A DNA stretch of 64,000 bases, taken from NCBI RefSeq assembly GCF_037975245.1, contig NC_092568.1, positions 14,843,501-14,907,500 on the forward strand, given 5' to 3'. How positions within the stretch are numbered: the first letter of the stretch is position 1; the number at the start of each line of letters is the position of its first letter. Under the pieces are notes generated by a model. That model worked only from the letters and a program-made list of their open reading frames with translations, was not told the origin of the DNA and ran no database searches. The translations under genes and the position numbers were made by a program. The DNA comes from Apostichopus japonicus. Lineage: Eukaryota > Echinodermata > Holothuroidea > Aspidochirotida > Stichopodidae. Shown here one piece after another: positions 46,301-56,689 of this stretch.

Positions 46301-49300
46301 TAGCTCGGTGGTAAAGATCCGGATCGGTGGTTTCGGTCCAATACGCTTCATCCTTGGCCTTAATTTTGGCTTTGATCACCTTGTCACACCACGGCTTGTT
46401 ATTTGGGTATTGCGTGACAGTCTTAGTTGGTATGCAGACGTCATGACAGAAGTTAATGTAAGCAGTCACAGTATCAGTGAATGAATGCAGGTCGTTATCC
46501 TCTTTAAACAGATTCCAATCCGTGTCAGCAAAACAGTCTTGCAGCTCTTCAGTTGTCTCTTGAGACCATACTTTAATAGTCCTTTTCACAGGTTTTTGTT
46601 GTTTAAACCTTTGTTTGTAAACAGGGATAAGAAGTACCGTGGAATGAGCAGAGTTTCCCATACTAGCTCGCGAGATGGATTTGTACACATTTTTCACTTT
46701 ACAATAGCAGTGATCTAGGGTCTTATTTTGACGAGTAGGACAAGTCACATATTGCTTGAACTCGGGCATTGAGCTCCTAAGATTAGCTCGATTAAAATCC
46801 CCTGCAACAATAGACAAGGTATTAGGATCGGAATTCTCACAATTAGAAATAATCTCACGTAGGCTTTCCACTGCTAAATTTGTGTCTGCACGGGGATGTA
46901 TGTAAACTGCTGTCAAAGTCACTGATGAAAAATCCCGTGGAAGATAGAACGGCCTACACTTAATCATAATATGTTCCATGTCCTGGGTGGTTCCTTGGGA
47001 AATTACTCTTACATCGGTACACCACTTCTTGTTGATAAGGAAACAAACTCCACCGCCCTGAGACTTCCCCGTAATCTGACGATCACGATCATGCCGATAG
47101 ATCGTAAACCCCGGTGGTTGTAGTATACAATCAGGATGATCTGAAGTCAGCCATGTTACAGTTAGGCAAAACACATTACAATCGCTATAGTCACGAAAAT
47201 TTGCAATTCTAGAAAATAACTCACCGGTTTTGTTGTAAAGACGCTGAACATTAGCCAGAATAAGACTGGGCACTGGGGCGTTATATTGTCTACGACGTAG
47301 TTTAACTAGTTTACCTCCTCTCCTACCCCGCTTACGCTTAGGCTTAGGCTCATTCCATTTGGCTTCGTTGAACCAATCCACAGAAAATCGACTCTCATTG
47401 AGTTGTAAACTACCGAAATCTGAATTGATCTCTTGTCGTATTCGTAGCAACTCCTCTCTAGTATATTGCACAAATGTAGACGACACAGACGATGAAAAGA
47501 CATAAAACAACAAGAAAAGCACAAGAGCTCGAGTAATCGTGTCGCTATCAGTCAGCGCCATCTTACGTTTCTCAGGGATGGATCTTCTTAGGTTAGAAGA
47601 ATGTAGTAACATAAATATTTACATCCTGTTACTCTTTTGTGCTATCATCTCCTTTTTTTCAGTACAGGTTAGAAGAATGTAACAACATTAATAGTCTCTC
47701 AGACAAGCTGTTACTCTATGTGCTCTCATCTCTCTCAGTTGACGATTTGATGACTGCTAGAAGAGTGTGCAAGAGATGGAATTATATTGCTTCACATGAT
47801 GAATTATGGAGAGAGAAAGTGTTTGAATTAGGTTTGTTTCTGGTATCTTATACTACATAAGACTTTTGTTGGAGATAATCTGGTGGCCGAAGTGGATTGC
47901 TTGAAACAATTGTTAGAATTTTCACATTTGTAAATTGAAAAAAAAAACTTATAGCATTTTGTATGAGGAAATGGGAATTTTAAAACTGAAGATAGTTTGT
48001 AAATGCTTGTGCCAACAGCAGAATACAGAGAACTTTGACAGCTATTGAAACATCCCAAGTGTGTCACATTTCAGGGATGGATCAGCATGAAGATTGTAAT
48101 AAGAACGTAAAGATTAATCATCTACGGTGATGACATCATAGATCATATACTGTGACCCACTTTCTGGAGTAAGAGAGGGTTTAGCCTGACAAAATAGGTT
48201 ACATTTAGTCAGGGAAGTGTCAGTGATTTGAGTATCCAACGAAAGAGATTCTCTATGAAGCAATTTGTTGCTCATTGGTTAGCCCTCAATAGTACCTTAC
48301 ACTTATTACAAAATGACCTACATCTGCTATACTTACATTTGGCTAAAGGGCACAAGGGTATTGTTAGTTTCAACATGAATTGCAGTGTGATAAGTAGATT
48401 GATAAGTAGATTGCTTATATGAAATCAATACTAAACATGCTGAATTCTCAAAATTTGTTTTTAAAACGATGTGTCTGCAGTCTAGTTTGTGTAAAGTTGC
48501 TTTATAGAGAAATGTTTTGTAGTACACTGTTGCTTTTGCTAATAAATGTAAACCGCCTTTTTACCTTCTTGTGAGATAAACCTGTGACCTTTGGATGGCA
48601 ACAGCATTGTCTTCAACATATTGTCTTCTGTTAGTTTCCTGTTGTTCAGAGTATGAAATGAAACACTCCTAATACAGAGAGAAACTACATAGAATATCTA
48701 CAAACCTTTTAATTGGACAGTGATAAATGGACATCACATTTTATGACTCAGTAACATCAATTACCCAAAGATTGCGTAATGATTAAGTTTGAATTATTAT
48801 AAAATAGCCTGTACAGGCTATAGAAAATGTTCAAATGTTTTGCTTTTTCTTGAAAACTAGTGCTATATATTAAATCAGTTAGTACATGGAAACTTCATAT
48901 GTATAACATGTTCAAAAGAACAAAAACTTTACACTGTTAACTCCCACTGAGAGTCATTGCAACAAACTTCAGCCTGGCATATGAACTTGGTTCAATCAAG
49001 TTCTCCATGCACTAAAAGCATTTATCTAAAACATATATATCAGTGTATTGTGTTGATAAAGAAGGTCATAAATGTTTTCCATTTATGTAATCTGCCTGAA
49101 ACTTTGGCATGTTTTCAGTTTCAAACCTTCATAACTGTTGCCTCTAGAACCAGCTAAAATAGCACATGAAGAAATCTGTGGTATTTGAGTAAGTTTTGTT
49201 TACAAGGTTTTTCAGTTTTCGTCCTCTTGTAACCTTTGACCTCCACAATAAAAATAGGTGGTTACACATAACAAGTATGAAGTTAAACCACCATGTAATT

Positions 49301-52300
49301 TGTGACAAACACACACACATGCATGCTATAACCATGGCATAGATTTATTTTGCCTTGGCAATAAATATAAGGGGGTTAATGCCTGCAGTCTAAGGGTAAT
49401 CCTGAACCACTCTTATTCATTGCATTAGAACGACGGCCAGAAATGTTTACTTTTACTCTGAACTAGGTTTTGAGACACAGAGATGAAATACATCATATTT
49501 GGATTGTTATGAAATACAATCAAACTGCCTTTTAATATTTGACCTATAGTTCGCCATAGTGGCTCACATTAGTATTTTACCTTCTGTATATCTCAATTAT
49601 CAAGTTATTATGGCATAACACCACTAAGCCATTGGTTTTTACTTTTTTGTAGGATTGGTGGAGGGAATTCTCGACTTAGATGATATGCTACTTGATTTCA
49701 TGAAAACTAATTCTATTGACTGGAGAGCAGCCTATTGTGAGATGCTTACAGTAATCACCAATGCTAAGGACGTGAAAGTACCCCACCAGAAGGTGCCACA
49801 CGGTTAGTTGTAATAACCGTTACTGCTTAAAATACTATGGACACCTAGTCAATTTGCCCTATATTCAGTATATTTGTTGTATGTGATGATCTCATTAAAC
49901 ACTGTTGACATTTTTATAAAGCTCTTTTCATTCCAGGATATACACATTTGAGAGTTTTGATCAATCTGTGAAGCTCATTTAATATGTGCAAACTGTGAGG
50001 TGGAGTGCTACACCCATGAAATGTTCTTATTTTAGCCCGTATAAGTTAACCTTTAATTGCGAGCTCACTTATATCTTTTAAATAATGTGATCCTCCTCTT
50101 TTCAAAGAAGACAACATATATCAAAAAATCACCTTTAGGCTACACACCTGTGTTCGGTGTCCTTGATACAATGGTTGTGATGACAAGGGATAGAAGAACA
50201 GAAAATAAGGCAGTCACCCCTGTTATATCAAAGTGCAGAATTATCTAATGTTTATTCAAAAATAAAACTAGAATTAAGAGAAGACTGGTCAAATGGTCAA
50301 TCTTTGATGTATTTTGATAGGAGTTGCAGCTAATTTCATGATTTCTCATGCCTATTAGAGTGATTAGGACAATGTTGTTCATTGATATCCATATCTTAAA
50401 AGTACTTGTTACTTCAGTCCACAGATATAAAGTAAATGCCTCGGCTTCAAAAAAATGTTCACATTACATATTAGACGCATATGATAGATTTGGTGAATAT
50501 GTTGTAACTGACTCTCAAAGATTATTAAAGACCAGAACATTGTGAGTTAGATTTGTCAATATGCGATCTATGACATCACACCTGCTTTGGTTAAGTTCAC
50601 TCTTGATACAAAACAAACTTATAATTCTCACTTGATAATGGAAAGTGGGAATTGAAAGAAACTTTCACCAGGATGTTTACATAAAGAGTTCCTTTTACTT
50701 AATAAATCCCCTTTGAACTTTTCTCATACTTATTTAGAGGTTGAAACCTTGTCAAGCCTTTACGAACAGTCAAATACTATTTGTTTTACCTACGCCACTT
50801 AGCAACAAGTAAGTCCATACCTGATGTGTATTACTATAAAAACAGCCGCGGGTCAAAGGGAGGGTCACCCAGCCCGACCTCCTCTCCCTTCTTTAGTAGA
50901 CTCCTTAACATTCTATCCACAAATAGTTTTTCAGGGCATCGTTTTTTTTTGGCGGGCCGCGTGTCTTTTGTGCCAGCTATGTTGGGTTTTGCCGTAAAAC
51001 ATTAATCCCCTTCTATTTCCAAATGCTTCATCCACTCCTGGCAAAGTATTTTCATAACCTATATAGTATCAGCTATATGATAGTCGGATAAGTAGTAGTT
51101 ACTCACTATCAGTCTGTTTGTTGTGCATGGTATAGAATTTTCTGGCTTCATAGCCCACCCACTTGGAACTTCAGACCCTACCCCCCATCATCAGGCCCTA
51201 GCTATGACTCATCGATATACATGCTGCTAGCTGCGTTGGTCCACGTATCTTAGTTCGACGTTCAGAAAGCATTTCACTGAGTCGTTCATATTGGCGTAGG
51301 AAGCGTGAGGTGGGGGACGGGAGGAGTGGGGCCTACGTACTTTTCACCAAAAAAAAAAACATAGGCCATAACCCTTTAACAAAATATGACGTATATGGGC
51401 ATCGAAGGGGTGCAAAAAATACAGAAATATACCACCTATTAACAAATACATTATATAATGTGGTGGTATAATAGCCTCCAAAAATGCAATTTTATTTTAA
51501 ATAGAAGTAAGAAATATGTTTGAAATCTCTCAATATACATCCCCCCAGATCTCTTGTTCCCCTAATGAGATATTGGAACACCTTGCTATCCATGGAGGCC
51601 ACCACTTTCCGGTATGGGCAAAACATTTTCAGCTCGTTATGCGCGTACTTACTCGTGTTGAATTTCTGCGCTCTAAATTATCACCATCTCATGGTCATAT
51701 ATCGAGTCAGTTGGACAATTCAAAGAAACAAGCAATTGGCTCAGTCTTTGTTGACGTTTTTATTAATCTTCAACCACCCAGAAGAAAAACCCGAACAGCT
51801 TAGCAGTTATGTTACCGACTGTCCGACCGTTTGGCCTATACCTATCTTTATACTGGACCGTGGATATCGCAACTAAGTTCTTGACTGTGAGTCACCCCCT
51901 CCGTACTTAAGCAGCCTGTAGTAAAGGGACTATTGTTAATTTAATTTGAGGCTGAATTATAATAAAACACACACATACACACAATTAGAATACGTGCAGA
52001 ATTTACAAAACTGCCTATGTAAATGTACACATGTTATCTCTGAGCACCCATAATTAAACCAAAGGAAATTTCCTCGAATATCTGGAACTTTTTGTGTGCC
52101 ATCGTCCGGTATCCGTCTGGTACTATTTCGGGTCCTGAAATATGGTTATTTCTTGCATCATCTATCAACAGTTTGCATAGTAATTGGACAACATATCAAT
52201 TGGGGAGTGTTAAGATGGTTGCGTCATTAATTGACAGGAAGTATAGTCAAATGCCACGCCTGCAACCTCGCTGCCGATTGGTGGTAAAGTTCAACTTTAC

Positions 52301-55002
52301 AAGTTATAGAGGGAACTAAGCTGCATTTTAAGACCAACAGTTGGTTGGCGAATATCGGCCTCAATATAAGTTTAACGCGCAAGGCCCTAAAGTTGGCTGG
52401 CAAATGTTATCCCGATGTTGGTTTAATGTATGCAGCCCAACAGTTGTCTGGCGAATGTTGGCCCAGTTCTGGCTTAAAGTATAAATCAGAACAGTTGGCT
52501 GACGAATGTTGGCCAAATATTGGTTTACCATTTATAGCCCAACAGTTTGCAGGCGAATGTTGGCCCAATGACGATTTAACGATTAAAGCCAAACAGATTG
52601 CTGACCTAATATTAGTTTATGGGTTGGCCCATTGTTGGTTTAAGTATCAAGACCAACAGTTGGGTGACGAATGCTGGCCCAATGTTGGTTTAACGTGAAA
52701 AGCCCAACAGTTGGCTGGTAAATATTGGACCAAAGTTCTTTTAAGGTATGAAGACCAGCAATTTACTGGTAAATGCTGATCCAATGTTGGTGTAGGGTGT
52801 AAAGACCAACAGTTGGCTGGCGAATGTTGGCATAGTTTTGGTTTAACGTATATAGCCCAACAGTTGGCTGGCCATTGCTGACCCACTGTTGGTTAAACGT
52901 GTAAAACCCAACAGTTGGTTTGTAAATATTTTCCCAAAGTTGGTTGAACGTGTAAAAACCAACAGTTGGCTGGCGAATGTTTCCATGTTTTTCGTTTAAC
53001 ATATAGAGCCCAACAGTTGGCTGACCAGTGCTGGCCCAATGTTGGTTTAACGTTTAAAGTCCAACAGTTGGCTGGTAAATATTGGACCAAAGTTCTTTAA
53101 GGTATGAAGACCAACAATTGGCTGGTAAATGCTGATCCAATGTTGGTGTAGGGTGTAAAGACCAACAGTTGGCTGGCAAATGATGGCTCACTGTTGGTTA
53201 AACGTGTAAAACCCAACAGTTGGTTTGTAAATATTTTCCCAAAGTTGGTTGAACGTGTAAAAACCAACAGTTGGCTGGTGAATGTTTCCATGTTTTTGGT
53301 TTAACATATAGAGCCCAACAGTTGGCTGACCAGTGCTGGCCCAATCTTGGTTCAACGTTTAAAGTCCAACAGTTGGCTGGTAAATATTGGCCCAATGTTG
53401 GTGTAACGTGTAAAGACCAACAGTTGGGTGGCGAATAATGGCCTATTGTTAGTTTAACGTATATAGCTCAACAGCTGGCTGGCCATTGCTGGCCCACTGT
53501 TGGTTTAACGTGTAAAAATCAACAGTTGGCTGGCGAATGTTGGCATATTGAAAGTTTAACGAATATAGCCCAACAGTTGGCTGGCCATTGCTGGCCCATT
53601 GTTGGTTTGACGTGTAACGCCCAACAGTTGGCTGGTAAATATTGGCCTAATGTTCTTTTAACGTATGAAGACCAACAATTGGCTGGCATATGTTGGCCCA
53701 ATGTTGGTTTAACGTGTAACGACCAACAGTTTGGGAATATGTATTGGTTTAACTTTGGCCCAACATTTTTTTGTCAACTCAACATAACACCAACCATTTG
53801 CCAACGTCTGCCAACCATTAGCCAACATTGGCCCATCGCACGGTGCTATCTGGGTAGGTGTCATCATTTTCTCAAGACAAACACTGCAGGTTAATGTAGG
53901 TATATTAAAGGCCCTCCTCCCTAGGTGCAAACGGTACAAACATTGGGGTGCATGAAATTAGGCGACACACTAAAATAGGGACATTGCTGTATATAAAGTA
54001 AGGGCATATGTAGTAAGGACTGGTCATTGTGTTCAAGTACAGTTGCTTAATAGTCATCAGATATTTGTGTAGTGTTAAGTGACATATTTTAGGGATTGAA
54101 AAAGCAAATGTGGAGAATTACAATCCTTGTTCCTTTATTTTCATCTTTATCAATTAGCATAATGATACACTGGAGAAACTTTGATAAAACTTCTTATGAG
54201 CTTATATAGGGTATTTCCTTCATCATTTCAGCATCGGAGTGGAAGAAAAGGTGGCGAAACCAACGGGACAGAAACATGAAAAACGGAGATTCTCTCAATC
54301 CTCATCAAAAGTCCGTATCCTGGCTATATATTAATCGGCAATGATCTATTTGAAATGCTGACAAAATTACATTTTGTGCTTGCTTGCTGAAGGAAAATAA
54401 ATTTGGCTTTAAAATGTTGGTAATTACTGCAGTATAAATTCAATGGGAGGATATGATCAGAATTTTACAGGGTTTAGTTTGTGGTAACCAGAACAACCAT
54501 TCTCTGTTATTGACAAGGACTTGTTAAAATGAAGCAATATGTTGTACAACACATTTGCAACATGTTAATCTCTTTCTATTACAGTACTGAGAGCAAGGGC
54601 GTAGGAACCGGGGGCTGGGGGGGCAGGGGGTGCCAGCCCCCAGTGAAAAATATGGTGGGGCGGAAGTATCATTCCGCCCCCCAACTTCGCAAGTCAGAAA
54701 ACCCTTTTTTCATTTCCAAATGAGAAAAAAATCTCATTTGGAGCACCAAATTGCATCTAAGGCCAGGTGAAAATGCAAAATTATTTACAAAATGGAGTGG
54801 GTGTTGAAGTGTGCTATATTGCACCAAATTGCATCTGAAGCCACCTGGAAAGGCAAAAAAGACCCCTCCCCCAGGCCGGCCATCAGTCTTCAGCCCCCAC
54901 TCAAAAGTACCTTCCTACGCCACTGACTGAGAGCAACATTCCATCTGGGGGTGAGATATCTCTTGATGTTGAAGTGTATGGTGGTTCGACTTCAATTGGA
55001 AG
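43271..55002 (+). CDS. F-box protein gene, five visible exons, coding exon 5 disrupted
   Basis: Exons at 43271-43381, 47668-47831, 49653-49802, 54232-54310 and 54585-55002 all have AG/GT borders and matching phases, giving one continuous frame. Exon 1 encodes a helical segment before the F-box (QWMNTIEDHEKNEF, LLKLCDQDLLKFFSKCL), an arrangement seen in FBXO16-like and CDC4-like proteins. Exon 2 holds the F-box itself: SLSDKLLLYVLSSLSVDDL, ARRVCKRWNYIAS and ELWREK, the usual L-P..L...I...L...DL....V.K.W..L....LW pattern. Such proteins use the F-box to bind SKP1 and bring substrates to an SCF ubiquitin ligase. Later exons are hydrophilic with no WD or LRR repeats seen. An internal hAT-like element in exon 5 puts a stop at 54721-54723 if read through. 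Start and true 3' end were not found. Which F-box subfamily it is remains open. Confidence 0.8.
43835..44202. mobile_element. hAT-like element in F-box intron 1
   Basis: The ends are inverted repeats, CAGTGGCGGAGCTATG and GCTCCGCCACTG. The flanks GTCATGAA (43827-43834) and GTCATGGA (44203-44210) match at 7 of 8 positions, an 8-bp target duplication as in hAT elements. The 368-bp body includes one copy of the GCGCCACCACATGTTGGCGC hairpin repeat and a G homopolymer near the right end. No transposase. Confidence 0.8.
44657..45202 (-). pseudogene. LINE ORF2 C-terminal part
   Basis: Open frame after the RT core, with FKLLGTFIMDNLSWNTNTDE and FLRALKSYGVSQNILINFY, then a C-terminal RERTLKR-like basic segment and YHPATDYFKFLPSGKRMR, matching the thumb and tail of Rex1/CR1-type proteins. 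It is offset by one frame from the preceding piece. Confidence 0.8.
45126..45755 (-). pseudogene. LINE ORF2 reverse-transcriptase core
   Basis: Frame open from about 45755 (PADFDPSQFAYRANRS) through the palm motifs LFIDYSSAFNTI, GTPQGCVLSPLL and FADD. All catalytic aspartates are retained. It is separated from the endonuclease part by one frameshift. Confidence 0.85.
45756..47612 (-). pseudogene. LINE ORF2 endonuclease and N-terminal RT part
   Basis: A 618-codon open frame. The likely start is the Met of KMALTDSDT near 47562 (Kozak-like AAGATGG) rather than the first Met at 47612, which lies in flanking DNA. A hydrophobic segment at residues 28-46 from the first Met precedes a basic stretch (KPKRKRGRRGG), then the endonuclease and RT finger motifs. 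Truncated by a frameshift at its end. Confidence 0.85.
47590..47662 (+). repeat. Diverged extra copy of the F-box exon start
   Basis: The block starting AGGTTAGAAGAATGTA and running through CTGTTACTCTTTTGTGCTAT to TCATCTCC aligns with the first 70 bases of F-box exon 2 (47666 onward, AGGTTAGAAGAATGTA, CTGTTACTCTATGTGCTCTC) at roughly three-quarters identity. It lies between the LINE's 5' end and the real exon, and its end supplies the polypyrimidine tract CCTTTTTTTCAG in front of that exon. Confidence 0.75.
47668..47831 (+). CDS. F-box exon
   Basis: Begins after TACAG, ends before GTTTGT. One base completes the Arg codon from exon 1, 54 codons follow and one base passes on. It contains the full F-box of about 45 residues. 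The LINE insertion just upstream left this exon intact. Confidence 0.82.
48000..49640. other. Intron of the F-box gene, no recognised element
   Basis: AT-rich intronic DNA without open frames of recognisable type or clear repeat borders. Confidence 0.45.
49653..49802 (+). CDS. F-box gene, third visible exon
   Basis: Acceptor TTTTTTGTAG, donor CACG/GTTAGT. The 150-base exon encodes LVEGILDLDDMLLDFMKTN, WRAAYCEMLTVITNAKD and VKVPHQKVPH. Phase 1 at both ends matches the neighbouring exons. No named domain was recognised. Confidence 0.75.
49810..52330. other. Intron of the F-box gene with scattered repeat pieces
   Basis: Apart from repeat-like phrases at 50850-50995, GGCGTAGGAAGCGTGAGG near 51293 and ATCATCAGGCCCTAGCTATG near 51185, which resemble ends of short elements, nothing is recognisable. 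A plus-strand frame at 50348-50545 looks protein-like in part but lacks a donor and a family match. Confidence 0.4.
52333..53800 (+). repeat. 51-bp minisatellite array, about 28 units, in F-box intron
   Basis: The unit CCCAACAGTTGGCTGGCGAA, TGTTGGCCCAATGTTGG, TTTAACGTGTAAAG repeats every 51 bases. Because 51 is 17 codons, frames on both strands stay open locally (plus LAGECWPNVGLTY.AQQ, minus GQHSPANCWA.YVKPT). A longer-range copy of about 357 bases, seven units, links 52737 with 53094. The right flank has GTGCTATCTGGGTAGG, an end motif of some inverted-repeat elements. Confidence 0.9.
54232..54310 (+). CDS. F-box gene, fourth visible exon
   Basis: Acceptor CATCATTTCAG. The donor AAAA/GTCCGT is weak but is the one that keeps phase with both neighbours. 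It encodes SEWKKRWRNQRDRNMKNGDS followed by LNPHQ, a very basic segment. Confidence 0.62.
54585..55002 (+). pseudogene. F-box gene, fifth exon interrupted by a hAT-like element
   Basis: Acceptor CTATTACAG, then nine exonic bases, the inserted element 54594-54925, the second copy of the target sequence, and the rest of the exon to the strong donor AG/GTAAGC after 55002. Without the element the exon is 78 bases and reads TESNIPSGGEISLDVEVYGG followed by STSIG. With it, the frame runs about 43 codons into the element and stops at 54721-54723. Confidence 0.75.
54594..54925. mobile_element. hAT-like element inside a coding exon
   Basis: The ends CAAGGGCGTAGGAAC and CTTCCTACGCCACTG are inverted repeats. 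The perfect 8-bp target duplication ACTGAGAG lies at 54586-54593 and 54926-54933. The 332-bp body has GGGGGCTGGGGGGGCAGGGG next to the left end, an internal direct repeat of GCACCAAATTGCATCT (54742 and 54824), and no transposase. Confidence 0.88.
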
Positions 55003-55069
55003 GTAAGCATATTCTGCTGGGGCATGTTTTCAGTTTAACACTCGATGCCATGAAAATACCTCGAGTCAC

Positions 55070-55945
55070 ATGGGATTCTTGCCATTCAACTGGAGCTACT
55101 TGCAGAAATACTCCTTAAATATTTCCCTGCATTGGATGGCCTCTACCCCAGCTCTGTTTCCAATCCAAGGAATGTCTCTTAGGCCTTCTACTGCCATTCT
55201 TTCAGATCCTTGGTTCAGTTCAGTAATTTGGCTGGGTTTGTATCTCTTTGTATAAGACTGTGAAGAACACATGTTGCCTTGGCAATGTCGTTCACCCATT
55301 CTGCTCGAACGGCAATTTTCGCTGCAAATTATTGGCTGCACTAGCTTTTCCTAGGTTTGAATTGGCAAAGACACCACCATCACTATTTCTGCCATATGCA
55401 TCAATATAATTGTAATTGCGATTCGCTTTCTCTGTAATAACACCTAAGGTGGCATATACTGCTTTATACAGTCTATATCCATCTCCTCGATTGTTCTCCT
55501 TCAGGAAAAGTGCCAAAAAGCAGCAGGAGAACATCTTTTTTGACCTGTTATCAATCATGATCTAGTTTTTTTGTGGCTTGCATGTCAAAGAGCTTGGGTC
55601 AATTGAGGCAATTTTTGAGGCTTTTAATTTAATGGGCGTATGCTACCTTAATATGATGGATTTTTTTTAAAGTAAATTCAAAGTTACCTTACACAAATTG
55701 AAAGTCTTTGTCGAGGGCAGATAACTTCCCTGCTTCTGCAATGTTTTACTAAAGCTTCTTCAACCGTTCACAGGACTTTTGCAAATTGATATTTGGTTAG
55801 ACGAAAATATTGCTTGAATTTTTCGTCGTCAAACCTGAGTTCATTAACCAAAGTATGATAGGCCCCATATCTGCGTCGGTTACGAAACAGTTGATGAACC
55901 CACCATCGGTGTTTCTGTTTTTTCTTGCCGTTTCTTCAAATGAAA
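55070..55945 (-). pseudogene. Harbinger (HARBI1-like) transposase pseudogene
   Basis: In minus-strand order from about 55935, the frame has HRWWVHQLFRNRRRYGAYHT then LVNELRFDDEKFKQYFRLTK, the N-terminal WVHP..R...G.F..L..EL..D...F..YFR pattern of Harbinger/PIF nucleases. After a gap with stops it has CCFLALF, YNYIDAYGRNSDGGVFANSN and LGKA at about 55440-55335, matching the second DDE region (D-A-Y-G-R-N-S-D-G-G). The start, first catalytic segment and C-terminus are missing or scrambled, so it is inactive. It lies just beyond F-box exon 5 on the opposite strand. Confidence 0.8.
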
Positions 55946-56448
55946 ACCAGGATACAGTCATAGTATACAATCATTTAGTAATCCAGTATTCTCTTTTGGG
56001 TGCTTAGTAATTCTTGGACGAGGGACAGCTAGCTAGGGTTGATTTGGTTTAATAAATTAAACAAACCTTTTAATAAGTGAGAACAGAGAAATAAAAGAGA
56101 CATTTAAGAGTGAAGGTAAAATAGCTTTCAGCAACGAAATCGGACACGAGCCAACAAATCTCTATGAAGTCAAGGGACCTCCCTATACATAGGTCATAGC
56201 TAGGTTTCTGGACCTTTGGTAAATACGGTGCATGAACTGCGCCGGTCATATCACATCTCTGCAGGATTTAGGTATCTAATGGAATTCGTATGTTCTGTGG
56301 ATTTACATGAGAATATTTTCTGGATAACAACCACCGACAATGTAACCTACCGGGAGTTTCAACGTATTTAACATAAGCCTAGGCAATTATCAAACTTATG
56401 AAACCCAGAAATGCTTCCAATGATGATCAAAACTGTTTCAAACACTAA

Positions 56449-56543
56449 CCTTCATCGTCAGATACATCGAAATTATCGATGTCAGGTCTTCGTCCTGTGC
56501 ATACAGTCGTTGTAAACGCATTCTAGACGTGTTTGGTGCCATT
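56449..56543 (-). pseudogene. Possible first exon linked to the Harbinger fragment
   Basis: An ATG at 56543 opens MAPNTSRMRLQRLYAQDEDL and runs to a GTTAGT donor-like site at about 56448. A different frame over the same bases reads GRRPDIDNFDVSDDE. Neither matches a family I can name. Its strand and position upstream of the Harbinger nuclease suggest it may belong to the same element. Confidence 0.3.
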
Positions 56544-56689
56544 TTGCTAATATATATTGTGATCCCTTAACGGTCCCTTAGTTACGAACGCATCAGTATC
56601 AGATTCGTACCCGCAATGTTGGAATCGCAAACGTACGCATTGGCAAAACGAAGCGTGCTACAACAGTATCATGGTCAGAGAGCAAACAG

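Larger units (their letters stand above)
44406..47600 (-). mobile_element. LINE retrotransposon (CR1/L2/Rex1-like), near-complete ORF2
   Basis: The element runs on the minus strand, with its 3' end at a (TAGA)n tail at 44401-44424 and its 5' end near 47590. A long frame opens near 47560 with a hydrophobic then basic N-terminus. It has an apurinic-type endonuclease (SLILANVQRLYNK, WLTSDH, GGGVCFLI, VAGDFNRANL, LDHCYC, SAHSTVLL) and an RT with GPDGITPKLLK and VPVPKKGNISCLNDYRPVAL. A single frameshift near 45755 separates this from the RT core (LFIDYSSAFNTI, GTPQGCVLSPLL, FADDNTVTGLI). A second frameshift near 45140 precedes the C-terminal part. The catalytic FADD is intact. With only about two breaks it is a fairly recent but dead insertion. 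Its clade is inferred from motifs only. Confidence 0.85.

Noticed and set aside
46169-46718. Additional frames on both strands within the LINE
   Set aside because: They are shadows of the long endonuclease/RT frame on the minus strand.
50348-50545. Plus-strand 65-codon frame with a partly protein-like sequence in the F-box intron
   Set aside because: There is no donor site at its end and no family resemblance, and its phase does not fit between the neighbouring exons.
54891-54935. Cryptic acceptor TCTTCAG within the exon-5 element as a way to rescue the F-box frame
   Set aside because: The downstream bases would be out of phase with the preceding exon, so splicing there would not restore the protein.
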